The notes: generated by a model from the sequence alone, not told the origin. Positions 1-8,015 are shown, counted from the first letter of the stretch. The stretch is 64,000 nt of DNA from DASVHS01 sp038244815 (GCA_038244815.1 JBBRTB010000003.1:1-64000); one strand, 5' to 3'. A program made the numbers and translations.

Positions 1-343
1 CTCCGAACCAGCATCGATTCCTGCTGCGTCCGGGTTGACCACCACCAAATCACCGATAATCTTTCTCTGGGACCGGAGGATCCGAACTCGCTTTGGCATC
101 AAACACCCCGCAAAATGAATTTTTTGCGGACCCGCAGCGGAAGACCAGGGCTTGGAACACTCTTCTAAACGGGATCGCGAACACGCTTTTACGTGCCGCG
201 TCACCAATGCGACTTCGATCTTCCGGGACCACGCTCGGAATCGGGCTCAGTACTGCGCACCATTGCGTCAACGGCCTCGTCTGCGGAACCGCGCTCCGCA
301 GGATATCCGTTCATCCCCTCGACAACGCGCTTGCGCGTTACAC

Positions 344-356
344 CGCTCGGAATGAC
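344..356. repeat. Solo end of the CATTCCGAGC dispersed repeat
   Basis: The 13 bases CGCTCGGAATGAC equal the right terminus of the inverted-repeat element at 7228-7291, and the preceding bases (ttacac/ctacac) also match. Only one end is present. Confidence 0.6.
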
Positions 357-363
357 CTCGTTA

Positions 364-382
364 CCGGCAACCCGGCAACCCG
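364..382. repeat. Period-8 CCCGGCAA tandem repeat
   Basis: CCGGCAACCCGGCAACCCG here is identical to 45759-45777 (in the dcp signal region) and, with one mismatch, is found inverted at 26851-26869. It lies 3 bases downstream of the nitroreductase stop. Confidence 0.7.
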
Positions 383-385
383 AAC

Positions 386-1417
386 TCACCTGTTCAGCAC
401 GTTCTCGACCGGACGCCGCGGCATGTGCTTCCCGGCCGCGGGGCCGTATCCGACGCGGATGATGAGTTGTGCGGGGATGTGCGATCCGACGAGCGTGTTG
501 ATGCGGTCGCGCAGCGCGTCGACTTCCACAGGCGTATTCAGGAACGAGTACTCCAGTCCCATCGCCGTGATGGCCAGCAGCATGTGTTCGAGTGCCTCCC
601 CGGCGCGCAGCAGCAAGATCCGGTCGTCGGGCGCGGTCAGCACGACGAGGGCGGATGCGCTCGCGGCCAGATCCTGATCGTGCCGGCTGCGCAACGCTGA
701 GAATTGTTCGTGGCGTACGAACCACGCTGCCGCCGAGGGGAACAGCTCCGGCCATCCGAGCCCATCGCTGCAGATGCCGTCGGTGGCTCCTCTGTTGGAG
801 CGGATCCACTCCGCGCTCTCCTCGCGATAGGCTGCCCGTTTGAGCTGAATCTCGTCGGCGCAGCGCACGAGCTCGGCGAGCTCGGTTCTTTCATAGGGCA
901 GGACGGCCCGGAAGTTGTCCGGATATTCGTCGATGACGTCGCAGAGACGCGACACCAGCTCCGGTGCGATCGGCCTGGCGTCGAAGGGACGTCGATTGGT
1001 GCGGCGCCCATTGATGGACGGAAACAGGGTCACCAGCCGGTCGTCGCGGACGCATGTTTCGCGCAGGGCGATGATCGCTACCGCGGCCGACTCTTCGGGC
1101 CGCCGCTTGTACAACACGGTCGACTCGAACCCGAAGCGCGCGGCGGCGATGCGAAAGTTCATGATTGCGGCGCCGACACTGAGCAGCAGCTCCCGATCGT
1201 TCGGGTCCACGGCCGGAAGACGCCGCGAGTAATCCACGAAGACTTCGACTTCGTTCGTTCCAATGCGGAACGACCACGGCTGGGCGTTGTTCACCGACGG
1301 AGCCAGCACCGCGTAGCGCAGCAGGAACGTCATCTGCTCCGAGAACGATTCGAGCTCGTAGAAGTCCGCGGGATCGATGGACCACGGAGTGGTGCGCGGA
1401 TCAAAAGAGTCACTCAT
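386..1417 (-). CDS. Acg-type nitroreductase-like flavoprotein
   Basis: This 343-residue protein resembles the Acg family, enlarged nitroreductase-fold proteins thought to bind or store FMN. The N-terminal part carries the nitroreductase hallmark LAPSVNNAQPWSF around residue 40, followed by a VDPNDRELLLSVGAA segment; a second fold repeat near the C-terminus has VVLTAPDDR and the usual end-piece. The ATG at 1417 (MSDSFD) is chosen because its first bases overlap the stop of the upstream radical SAM gene (ATGA, 4 nt), so the two are translationally coupled. In mycobacteria acg belongs to the hypoxia/NO regulon; here the link to low oxygen is only suggested by hypC and the feo genes nearby. The substrate is unknown. 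Confidence 0.8.
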   Translation of the reverse strand: MSDSFDPRTTPWSIDPADFYELESFSEQMTFLLRYAVLAPSVNNAQPWSFRIGTNEVEVFVDYSRRLPAVDPNDRELLLSVGAAIMNFRIAAARFGFESTVLYKRRPEESAAVAIIALRETCVRDDRLVTLFPSINGRRTNRRPFDARPIAPELVSRLCDVIDEYPDNFRAVLPYERTELAELVRCADEIQLKRAAYREESAEWIRSNRGATDGICSDGLGWPELFPSAAAWFVRHEQFSALRSRHDQDLAASASALVVLTAPDDRILLLRAGEALEHMLLAITAMGLEYSFLNTPVEVDALRDRINTLVGSHIPAQLIIRVGYGPAAGKHMPRRPVENVLNR

Positions 1418-2502
1418 GATGTCATCTCCGCGCTCGCCGAGAACGACGGCGCGGGGAGCGCCTCCCCCGGCTCGTAAGAACACAGCGGATCCGAGGCGAA
1501 GGCGTCGCCCGTGATGGCGAAGGCGCGCGCACGAGACCCGCCGCAGACGTGACGGAACTCGCAATGGCCACAACGCCCCTTGAGATTGCGGGAGTCGCGC
1601 AGCGCGGTGAAGAGATCGCTTCCCCGATAGATCATGCTCAGCGAGCGATAGCGCAAGTTGCCCGCCGACAGCGGCAGGAACTCGCTGGCCCGCACATCGC
1701 CGGCGTGCGAGATGAACACGGAGCTGCTGGCCCCGGGCACTGCGCTGTCGAGAACATCCGTATCGCCGGTACCGTCGAGCTCATCGAGCCGGCTCCTCAG
1801 TTTGCGCTGCAGCAGGAAGCGCCGGTAATGCGGCGCCTCCACGACGCGAACCGCATACGGCGCATCCTCGGCGATCCGGCGGATCACATCAAACTCGGCC
1901 TCGACCTGATCGGCGGTCAGCGCTTCGATAACTCGCGAGTCGCCCACCGGTACGAGAAAATAGAGGTTCCAGCGCGAGATGCCCATGTTCTCGAGCCGTC
2001 CGGCGATGACCGGAAGATCGCTCACGTTGATCCGCGTGACGAGCGTGTTGACCTCGATCGCGATCCCCGCCACACGCACATCTTCCGCGGCGTTCAACGT
2101 GTTCAGGAACGATCGCGGCACACAGTGAAGGCGCTCGTGAATGGCCGCGGTCGATCCGTCGATACTCACGATGAGGCGCGACAAGCCGGTTCGCTGCAGA
2201 CGCTCGATGGCCGGTCCGGTCAGAAGCTTTGTGGGACTGACGACGAGGCCGGGACGCAGACCTCGCCGCCGCGCATAATCGACGATCTGGTACACATCTT
2301 CGCGCTCGAGCGGATCACCGCCTGTGATCAGGAACTCCCGCGGCGCCAGCTCCACGATCTGATCGATAGTTTTGTACGACTCATACGTCGACAGTTCGTT
2401 GCGGCCGGAGTACGGATCGGAGGGAAACGGGCAGCCGCGGCAGGCCAGATCGCAGTTGCGCGTCAATTCCCACGTGACGATCGGGTGCGGCTCGCAATTC
2501 AT
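1414..2502 (-). CDS. Radical SAM/SPASM domain protein
   Basis: This 362-residue enzyme has a canonical radical SAM cluster, C17-x3-C21-x2-C24 (NCDLACRGC), a GGDPLERED SAM-binding motif near residue 80, and a C-terminal SPASM-type region with GRCGHCEFRHVCGG and a later Cys. Such proteins modify peptides or take part in cofactor steps (the heme-pathway NirJ/AhbD group has the same layout), but no peptide precursor or heme genes adjoin it, so the reaction is open. A GGAG lies upstream of the ATG at 2502. The 3' end overlaps the Acg-like gene by 4 nt, so the two products probably work together, perhaps with a flavin reduction step. Family assignment is sure; function is not. Confidence 0.85.
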   Translation of the reverse strand: MNCEPHPIVTWELTRNCDLACRGCPFPSDPYSGRNELSTYESYKTIDQIVELAPREFLITGGDPLEREDVYQIVDYARRRGLRPGLVVSPTKLLTGPAIERLQRTGLSRLIVSIDGSTAAIHERLHCVPRSFLNTLNAAEDVRVAGIAIEVNTLVTRINVSDLPVIAGRLENMGISRWNLYFLVPVGDSRVIEALTADQVEAEFDVIRRIAEDAPYAVRVVEAPHYRRFLLQRKLRSRLDELDGTGDTDVLDSAVPGASSSVFISHAGDVRASEFLPLSAGNLRYRSLSMIYRGSDLFTALRDSRNLKGRCGHCEFRHVCGGSRARAFAITGDAFASDPLCSYEPGEALPAPSFSASAEMTS

Positions 2503-2564
2503 GGGGATGATTTCTCCGGTATCGATCAGAGCACGCCCGGCTTATCCGACCCGATGACTGCACG

Positions 2565-2578
2565 CACACCGGCGTGTG
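2565..2578. promoter_or_regulatory. Palindrome CACAC-CGGC-GTGTG
   Basis: A perfect 5-bp inverted repeat with a 4-base centre lies in the 96-bp gap between hypC and the radical SAM gene. It could be an operator for the radical SAM/Acg pair or part of a weak hairpin after hypC. It does not match the ATGAC-N4-GTCAT operator seen elsewhere in the window. Confidence 0.35.
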
Positions 2579-2598
2579 ACCGGGAGCACAACGACGAG

Positions 2599-2892
2599 CT
2601 AAGCCGGCTCCAGCTCGAGCTCTGCCGCGGTTTCGAACTCGGCGACGATATCTCCGACCACCGGATCCTCACCCGCCTCGGCGAAAATCGCCTCGTACTG
2701 CATCAGCGTGTCGTTGACCTGATCCGGCGGGATGATCCGCACCGCAAATCCGGCGTGATCGAGAACGTAATCGCCGGGCGCGACGTGCTGCTCCAGCGTA
2801 TCGAGGCGCACCGGCTTCTCGACACCCCAGAAATCGACGACAGCGACATCCTCGATGACCGCAACAATCCTTCCGGGAATCCCGAGACACAT
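2599..2892 (-). CDS. hypC: HypC/HybG/HupF-type hydrogenase maturation chaperone
   Basis: The 97-residue product begins MCLGIPGRIV, the invariant HypC start in which Cys2 binds the Fe(CN)2CO moiety shared with HypD during [NiFe]-hydrogenase assembly. The rest (GVEKPVRLDTLEQHVAPGDYVLDHAGFAVRII region) follows the family's small OB-like fold, with an acidic C-terminal tail ending ELELEPA. The start is fixed by Cys2 and by a GGAGG 6-10 bases upstream of 2892. No hypD, hypE, hypF, hydrogenase or formate dehydrogenase gene is in the window, so this is a stand-alone copy. It may serve a distant hyp locus or have been recruited by the neighbouring radical SAM/nitroreductase pair; that second idea is inference. 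Confidence 0.9.
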   Translation of the reverse strand: MCLGIPGRIVAVIEDVAVVDFWGVEKPVRLDTLEQHVAPGDYVLDHAGFAVRIIPPDQVNDTLMQYEAIFAEAGEDPVVGDIVAEFETAAELELEPA

Positions 2893-3098
2893 GACCGACA
2901 CCTCCGTCCCCCTGATTCTGTCCCTCCACCCGGACCCGGCAGGCGACGCAGGACATGCCTCCCGGTGTCGGCCGTCACACGAGCGGAGGATGTTCAATAC
3001 CGCCCGCGGGGACCCGCCACCTGTAAGTTGCCTGACAGGACCCGCATATGAACAAACCCTCAGCGATCATCAGGGCAGCATTCATGAGGAGAGAACCG

Positions 3099-3503
3099 AT
3101 GCATCCCGATCCGATCATGGTCAGTCTCAAGTACGACGTCGTCATCGAGCCTTTCGACGGCGGGACGGCGGTCGAATCGGGGCGGTTCGCGCTGCGCCAG
3201 CGCTTCGAGCACAACCTCGCCACCACTCCGAAGCTCGCCGGAGGCGACATCGACGCGCAGTGGGAAATGGCCGAGTCGACCGGTGACGAGACGGCAGGCG
3301 GAAGCATGCCCACGCCGGACCAGAACATCACCGAGGAGTTCGGCGAGGCCATCGGGATCACATACGAGCCCGGCGAAGAGCTGCGGAGCGGTGAAAAGGA
3401 GCGCTCGCGGGACCGGCGGCGCTGGGAGCTCGACCCGGCTTCGTCCGACGATTACCGCGAACGCGTGCGCGAACGAGCCGGTCTGGCCACCGAACGCCGG
3501 TAA
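3099..3503 (+). CDS. DUF6335 family protein
   Basis: This 134-residue soluble, acidic protein matches the DUF6335 pattern known mainly from cyanobacteria: a region ending DIDAQWEMAESTGDETAGGS, then TPDQN, a GITYEPGEELR motif, and the RDRRRWELDPAS signature before a charged tail. Function is unknown. The ATG at 3099 is preferred over an in-frame upstream ATG at 3048 because GAGGAGAG sits about 7 bases before it and the family usually starts near there. It stands alone between hypC (divergent) and the convergent radical SAM gene. Confidence 0.75.
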   Translation: MHPDPIMVSLKYDVVIEPFDGGTAVESGRFALRQRFEHNLATTPKLAGGDIDAQWEMAESTGDETAGGSMPTPDQNITEEFGEAIGITYEPGEELRSGEKERSRDRRRWELDPASSDDYRERVRERAGLATERR

Positions 3504-3504
3504 C

Positions 3505-4776
3505 TCACGCCGCCGGACGGCGTTTCCAGGCGATGTATGGCGCGGCCAGCCAGCGAAGCGCGCGGTTCTGCACGCCGTACAGGGCGCTGGCGAGATTCGG
3601 CTCCACGAGCGCCGCGCATTCTTCCGGCTGCACCACCAGCGATACCTCGATGGGCAGGATGCCCACGGGCATGCGCGCACGGCGGCAGGCCTCGTGGAGA
3701 TAGGCGAACACATCGCGCATCGCGCCCGGGTCAGGGGGTGGCACGTTCTCCATGGCGCTGCCGGCCGTGGGACGGAAGATGCACACGGTTGGAAACGCGC
3801 CGGCGTCCACGATGCGGTCGATGCCGCGCATGGTCGCTTCCACCGGCTCCACGCCGGCGATGATCTCGCCGGACACACGTCCCTTGCCGAGCTTCGACGC
3901 GGTGTACTCCATGGCCTCGAAAAATGCGTGCTGCCCAACGGTCCGGGCCTTGCCGGGACAGAGCCGCTCGAATACCTCCGGCGTCTCGAATTCGTAGCAG
4001 AACGAGAAATGGTCCGTTCCGGACTCGATCAGCGAGTCGTACTCGTAGAAGTTCGATCGCGGAACGGGAACGGCCTGCACGCCGATGAAGCCGCCCACCT
4101 CGCGGCGGATGGCCCGCACGAACGTCTCGCATTGACGGAGGCCGTGGATGACTTCGCGGTCGGCACGGTCCTCGTAGTGATAGCCGGTGTTGAGGTGCGT
4201 GAACACGCTGCCCGACTCGTCGCGCGCGGCTCGGGCCACTTCCACGACGTCCGCCACGCTCTTGCGTGACTCCTCCACACTCCCGACGTTCTTTCCCGTC
4301 GTACAGAACTTACACGCCACTTCCGGAGTCCAGCTCCAGTACAGGCATCGATTGGAGACGTAAACGCCGAGGTAGTTGCCCTGCAGGACGCCGATGCGGC
4401 TCATGAGCGTACCGCTCGACGTCGACCGTGAATACCAGTCTGGCTCGGGCGGCACCTCAACCGGATACTCGTCGCCGCTTTCGGTGTTGATCAACGCGTA
4501 ACGACGCTCGATTTTCACCAGCAGGTACTGCGACTTCTGCACGAACGCCTCGGTCACGGGCACGTTGACCCAGATGGGCTTCGGCTTGTTCGGGAGCACG
4601 AGCTCGAGTCCCGAGCCCAGTCCGGCGCGCGTGCGGCTGATGCGCCGCCCTTCATCGCCGACGCGGCATGACTGGTCGATGCGCATCCCGCGGCAGAACA
4701 GTTCAATTTCGAGCTCGACTGGTTTCAACATAGCGCGCGGGGAATCCGCGACCGCCAGCTTCACGGGGATTGCCAT
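3505..4776 (-). CDS. Radical SAM-like protein with a CX10CX2C cluster motif
   Basis: The 423-residue protein has NRC(144)LYWSWTPEVAC(155)KFC(158)TTGKN. This is a radical SAM-like site with C-x10-C-x2-C spacing instead of CX3CX2C. A TIM-barrel-like body follows, with THLNTGYH, VQAVPVP, SGEIIAGVEP and VCIFRPTAGSAM segments typical of biotin-synthase-related (COG2516-like) enzymes; the substrate is not evident. Residues 1-130 form an extra N-terminal domain. The ATG at 4776 is my choice; a TTG at 4794 is also possible. The gene is divergent from feoB, with one ATGAC palindrome in the 78-bp gap. Its 3' end comes within 1 bp of the DUF6335 stop, tail to tail. Confidence 0.7.
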   Translation of the reverse strand: MAIPVKLAVADSPRAMLKPVELEIELFCRGMRIDQSCRVGDEGRRISRTRAGLGSGLELVLPNKPKPIWVNVPVTEAFVQKSQYLLVKIERRYALINTESGDEYPVEVPPEPDWYSRSTSSGTLMSRIGVLQGNYLGVYVSNRCLYWSWTPEVACKFCTTGKNVGSVEESRKSVADVVEVARAARDESGSVFTHLNTGYHYEDRADREVIHGLRQCETFVRAIRREVGGFIGVQAVPVPRSNFYEYDSLIESGTDHFSFCYEFETPEVFERLCPGKARTVGQHAFFEAMEYTASKLGKGRVSGEIIAGVEPVEATMRGIDRIVDAGAFPTVCIFRPTAGSAMENVPPPDPGAMRDVFAYLHEACRRARMPVGILPIEVSLVVQPEECAALVEPNLASALYGVQNRALRWLAAPYIAWKRRPAA

Positions 4777-4806
4777 CCGCACCGGTGACAACAATCACAT
4801 GACCGC

Positions 4807-4820
4807 ATGACGTCCGTCAT
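4807..4820. promoter_or_regulatory. Crp/Fnr-type operator, site 1 (feoB)
   Basis: ATGACGTCCGTCAT is a perfect 14-bp palindrome (ATGAC-N4-GTCAT). Its centre is 41.5 bp upstream of A of the feoB ATG at 4855, and a TACCGT -10-like box lies at 4843-4848, the class II activator layout. Two further copies lie at 10291-10304 and 16830-16843. Confidence 0.75.
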
Positions 4821-4842
4821 ACACCGCGGTTCGGGTCTGCCC

Positions 4843-4848
4843 TACCGT
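4843..4848 (+). promoter_or_regulatory. -10-like box of feoB
   Basis: TACCGT (TANNNT) predicts transcription starting at 4855, which is the first base of the ATG, so the feo mRNA would be leaderless. Confidence 0.45.
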
Positions 4849-4854
4849 TGCGGC

Positions 4855-6834
4855 ATGGCTGCCTGTCACTCGACCGCGGAGAAACTCGCTGACCCAATTG
4901 AGACTGCGTCGCAGTCAGACGGCGCCGGCCGCGCCCGGAAACTCATCCTCGTCGGCAACGCCAACGTCGGCAAATCGCTCCTCTTCACCCGGCTCACCCG
5001 TCGCTACGTCACGGTCGCGAACTATCCCGGCACCACGGTCGAGATCACCACAGCCACCGCGGACATCGACGGTCAGGAGCGCAGGGTCATCGACACTCCC
5101 GGCACCGGAGACCTCACTCCCCACTCCGACGAAGAGCGCGTGACCCGCGACGTGCTGCTCTCCAACCGCGACGCCGACATCGTCCTGGTCGGAGACCTCG
5201 GCAACGTACGGCGCACTCTCCTTCTGGCTCTTCAGCTGATCGAGCACGAGCTGCCGTTCACGCTCTGCCTCAACATGGCCGACGAAGCGAAGGACCCCTC
5301 CGGCGGCCTGGCAGCGCTCTCCGAGCGGCTGGGCGTCGACGTGGTCATCATTTCCGCGCTGCGCGGATGGAACCTCGGCAAGCTGCAGCGCAGCGCCGTG
5401 GCACCGCGCCTCGGCCGCGTGACCGTCGATTATGGCGACGAGATCGAGAGCCTGCTTGCCGCGGCGAAAGAGAGGGGGGCATCCCGAGGGGAAACACTCT
5501 CCCGCCTCGAGGCGGATACGGCGTTTGCGTACGGCATCGCCCGTTCGCGCCATGCGCTCATCGAGCGTCTGCTCGACGGCTCGGCGTGCGACGACGAGCG
5601 CCGCGGCGTACGCTCGACGCTCGGCCAGGTGACCATGCATCACATCTGGGGCTGGCCGATCGTGGCGCTCGTGCTCTACATCGGCTGGCTGTTCGTCGGA
5701 AAACTCGGTGCCGGTACGTTCGTCGATTTCGTGCAGACCCGGCTTTTCGAGCGCGGGATCAACGTCTGGTCAATCCGCCTCGCCGATGCGCTCCTGCCGT
5801 TTCCCCACGTCCACGCCATCCATGCCGGCGTGATCACCGCGGCATACACGGTTCAGGCGGCCGCACAGGGCCCGTCGTTCGCTCGCGTCGCCCATGACCT
5901 GCTGGTCGGCCCATTCGGCGTGATCACCATGGCGCTGACGTACGCGATCGCGATCGTTCTGCCCGTGGTCATGACGTTTTTCTTCTTTTTCGGATTGCTC
6001 GAGGACTCCGGCTACCTGCCGCGCCTGGCCGTCATGCTCCACCGCACGTTCCGCCGTCTCGGACTGAACGGCAAAGCCGTCCTGCCCATGGTGCTCGGAC
6101 TGGGATGCGACACGATGGCCACGCTCACCACGCGCATCCTGGAGACGAAGAAGGAGCGCGTCATCGTGACGCTGCTGCTGGCGCTGAGCATCCCCTGCTC
6201 GGCGCAGCTCGCGGTGATCATCGCCATGCTCGCGCCGCTCGGCGGGCCGGCCGCGGCGATCTGGTTGTCGGTCATGATCGGGACGGTCTTTCTCGTCGGG
6301 TACCTCGCCGCGAAGATCGTGCCCGGCGACGCCGGCGATTTCATTCTGGAGATCCCGCCGATCCGCACGCCCAAGATCTCCAACATCCTCATCAAAGTCG
6401 CGGCACGGACCGAGTGGTACCTCAAGGAAGCGGTTCCGTTGTTCATCGCCGGAACCGTTCTGCTCTACGTGCTCGATGCCACGCATCTGCTCAAAGCCAT
6501 TCAACGCGCACTAGCGCCCCTGATCGTGGGCGGCCTGGGCCTGCCGGCGGAAGCGGCCAATGCGTTCGTGATCGGATTCCTGCGCCGCGACTACGGTGCG
6601 GCGGGGCTATTCACGATGCAGCGCGCCGGACACCTGACGGCGACTCAGACCGTCGTGGCTCTGACGGTGATCACGCTGTTCATTCCGTGCATCGCCAACT
6701 TCTTCGTCATGTTGAAGGAGCGGGGCACGCGCACGGCGTTCGCGCTGGCGGCGTTCATCATCGTCTATTCGTTTGGCTTCGGCATGCTCATGCATGCCTT
6801 CTTTCAACTGACCGGCCTGAGCCTCGGATCATGA
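4855..6834 (+). CDS. feoB: Ferrous iron transporter FeoB
   Basis: This 659-residue inner-membrane protein imports Fe(II). The N-terminal G domain shows G1 GNANVGKS (residues 34-41), the NYPGTT switch region, G3 DTPGTGD and G4 NMAD. A helical spacer follows, then the polytopic core with Gate motifs: GLLEDSGYLPRLAVMLHR, LGLGCDTMATLTTR (bearing the conserved Cys) and IPCSAQLAV, and the second Gate with GFLRRDYGAAGLF and FIPCIANFFV. The ATG at 4855 is chosen because the earlier ATG at 4807 lies inside the palindromic operator. It overlaps the next gene by 4 nt (ATGA) and heads the operon feoB - Cys-rich protein - feoA. Induction by the Crp/Fnr regulator at 10320 is predicted, fitting use of Fe(II) without oxygen. 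Confidence 0.95.
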   Translation: MAACHSTAEKLADPIETASQSDGAGRARKLILVGNANVGKSLLFTRLTRRYVTVANYPGTTVEITTATADIDGQERRVIDTPGTGDLTPHSDEERVTRDVLLSNRDADIVLVGDLGNVRRTLLLALQLIEHELPFTLCLNMADEAKDPSGGLAALSERLGVDVVIISALRGWNLGKLQRSAVAPRLGRVTVDYGDEIESLLAAAKERGASRGETLSRLEADTAFAYGIARSRHALIERLLDGSACDDERRGVRSTLGQVTMHHIWGWPIVALVLYIGWLFVGKLGAGTFVDFVQTRLFERGINVWSIRLADALLPFPHVHAIHAGVITAAYTVQAAAQGPSFARVAHDLLVGPFGVITMALTYAIAIVLPVVMTFFFFFGLLEDSGYLPRLAVMLHRTFRRLGLNGKAVLPMVLGLGCDTMATLTTRILETKKERVIVTLLLALSIPCSAQLAVIIAMLAPLGGPAAAIWLSVMIGTVFLVGYLAAKIVPGDAGDFILEIPPIRTPKISNILIKVAARTEWYLKEAVPLFIAGTVLLYVLDATHLLKAIQRALAPLIVGGLGLPAEAANAFVIGFLRRDYGAAGLFTMQRAGHLTATQTVVALTVITLFIPCIANFFVMLKERGTRTAFALAAFIIVYSFGFGMLMHAFFQLTGLSLGS

Positions 6835-7037
6835 GCGAGCCCGCCCGGTACGAGTGTCCGCTCTGCGGCGTCGACTTCGAAGGGGCGACGTGCCACGGAT
6901 CGTGTCCGTTCGCGCGCGGCTGCTCGATGGTCCGATGCCCCGCCTGCGGATTCGAGTTCGTGACCGAGGGGATCGTGGCGCGCTGGATCCGCACGATTGC
7001 AGCATGGAAGGATCGCCATGACATTTCCACTCACTGA
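6831..7037 (+). CDS. Small Cys-rich zinc-ribbon-like protein inside the feo operon
   Basis: This 68-residue protein has seven cysteines in its first 40 residues: C9-x2-C12, C21-x3-C25, C31 and C36-x2-C39, followed by a short helix. The two CxxC knuckles suggest a zinc ribbon or an iron/Fe-S site. It overlaps feoB by 4 nt (ATGA) and feoA by 20 nt, so it is clearly part of the Feo unit. It is not the winged-helix FeoC of enterobacteria, but it sits where an accessory such as FeoC would. A role in iron sensing or delivery is inference. Confidence 0.75.
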   Translation: MSEPARYECPLCGVDFEGATCHGSCPFARGCSMVRCPACGFEFVTEGIVARWIRTIAAWKDRHDISTH

Positions 7038-7290
7038 AGCGACTCCCGGCCACGTGGTCCGCGTGACCGCTCTGACGTCCGGGTCCGCCTCGCGACTCAG
7101 CCGCCTGGCCGCTTACGGACTCGTACCCGGAACGTTGATCACGGTCGTGGCGGTGAAACCGGCCATCGTTCTGAGGTGCGGCAACACGTCGATCGCTCTC
7201 GATGAAACGATCGCCCGGGAGGTAACCGTCATTCCGAGCGCCGCGCAGACCACCGCCCAGATTCCTCGCGCTCTACACCGCTCGGAATGA
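7018..7290 (+). CDS. feoA: FeoA family SH3-like protein
   Basis: The 90-residue protein has the FeoA fold: PLTEATPGHVVRVTAL, a central RLSRLAAYGLVPGTLITVV segment, then AIVLRCGNTSIALDETIAREVTV. FeoA is a cytosolic partner that supports FeoB. The ATG at 7018 starts at the usual family position, although the gene's first bases lie in the preceding Cys-rich gene. The last 20 or so residues (IPSAAQTTAQIPRALHRSE) are outside the FeoA domain and are encoded by the CATTCCGAGC repeat at 7228-7291, which has replaced the natural end of the gene. Confidence 0.9.
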   Translation: MTFPLTEATPGHVVRVTALTSGSASRLSRLAAYGLVPGTLITVVAVKPAIVLRCGNTSIALDETIAREVTVIPSAAQTTAQIPRALHRSE

Positions 7291-7291
7291 C
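7228..7291. repeat. CATTCCGAGC element with 13-bp terminal inverted repeats
   Basis: GTCATTCCGAGCG (7228-7240) and CGCTCGGAATGAC (7279-7291) are exact inverted repeats around an internal part containing AGATTCCTCGCGC. The element encodes the FeoA C-terminus. A related 88-bp copy is at 60502-60589. Confidence 0.8.
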
Positions 7292-7299
7292 TCGCCCCC

Positions 7300-7341
7300 G
7301 TCATTCCGAGCCGCGGAGACGGCGAGGAATCTGGGAGGGGG
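7300..7341. repeat. Partial CATTCCGAGC element
   Basis: GTCATTCCGAGCCGCG followed by GAGACGGCGAGGAATCTGGG repeats the left half of the 60502-60589 element. It lies 8 bp after the complete element, in the gap between feoA and the response regulator (tail to tail), where it may act as a bidirectional hairpin. Confidence 0.65.
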
Positions 7342-7367
7342 CACACCGCCGACCCAGAACTTCGCGC

Positions 7368-8006
7368 TCACGATTCCGGCCCGGTCATCTTCTTTCGCAG
7401 CGCGTATCCGACGATTTGCGCGCGATCGTGAAGGCGGAGCTTGTCGAGGATGTTGCGGATGTGAAACTTGATGGTGTTCTCGCTGAGGTTGAGTCGTCTG
7501 GCCAGCTTCCGATTCGAGGTGATGCCCTCGACCATCAACTCCAGCACCTCGTGCTCGCGTGGCGTCAACGATTCTTCCGGCTGCACTTCCTTCGGCCTGG
7601 CGAATTCCATGAGGACCTTGCGCGCCAGTGCCGGGGTGAGCGCCGGCTCGCCGCGGCTGGCGCGCTCCAGCAGCGCGAAGAAATCATCGGCTTCCAGATT
7701 CTTGAGCAGATAGCCGCCGGCGCCGGCCTTCAGCGACTCGAACAGGCTGTTCTCGTCCTCCGAGGCGGTGAGCACGACCACTTTGACGTCGGGCAGTTCC
7801 GCAGTGAGCTGGCGCGTCGCCGAGATGCCGTCGAGCTCGGGCATGGAGACGTCCATCAGCACGAGATCGGGCTGCGTCCGATGGGCGAGCTCGACGGCCT
7901 CGCGTCCGTTGCTGGCCTCCGCGACGACCTCGTGGCCTTGCGCGAGCAGCAGGCTGCGCAGCCCGTCGCGGAACAACGCGTGGTCGTCGGCGATCAGGAT
8001 CTTCAC
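7368..8006 (-). CDS. NarL/FixJ-type response regulator
   Basis: This 212-residue regulator has a receiver domain (DD at residues 7-8, phospho-acceptor D52 in LVLMDVSMPELDG, T of VVVLTASED, K of GGYLLKN) and a C-terminal LuxR-type helix-turn-helix (LTPREHEVLELMVEG, then NRKLARRLNLSENTIKFHI). The GTG at 8006 is preferred; a GTG at 8030 would add eight residues and lie upstream of the strong TATACT box. It is convergent to feoA and divergent from the kinase gene 65 bp away, which must be its partner. The genes it controls are unknown; the anaerobic cluster next door is the obvious candidate. Confidence 0.9.
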   Translation of the reverse strand: MKILIADDHALFRDGLRSLLLAQGHEVVAEASNGREAVELAHRTQPDLVLMDVSMPELDGISATRQLTAELPDVKVVVLTASEDENSLFESLKAGAGGYLLKNLEADDFFALLERASRGEPALTPALARKVLMEFARPKEVQPEESLTPREHEVLELMVEGITSNRKLARRLNLSENTIKFHIRNILDKLRLHDRAQIVGYALRKKMTGPES

Positions 8007-8015
8007 GGCGTCCCG

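Larger units (their letters stand above)
1..385. other. Left-edge stretch without a supportable gene
   Basis: I see no convincing gene here. Open frames on both strands lack recognisable domains and look like noise of high-GC DNA. The right part holds two repeat fragments: one end of the CATTCCGAGC family (344-356) and a period-8 CCCGGCAA run (364-382), which stops just before the end of the nitroreductase gene. The first ~100 bases are more AT-rich than the rest and could be the end of something outside the window. Confidence 0.4.

Noticed and set aside
4807..4854. Upstream ATG of feoB at 4807
   Set aside because: It lies within the palindromic operator; the extra 16 residues are unlike FeoB N-termini.
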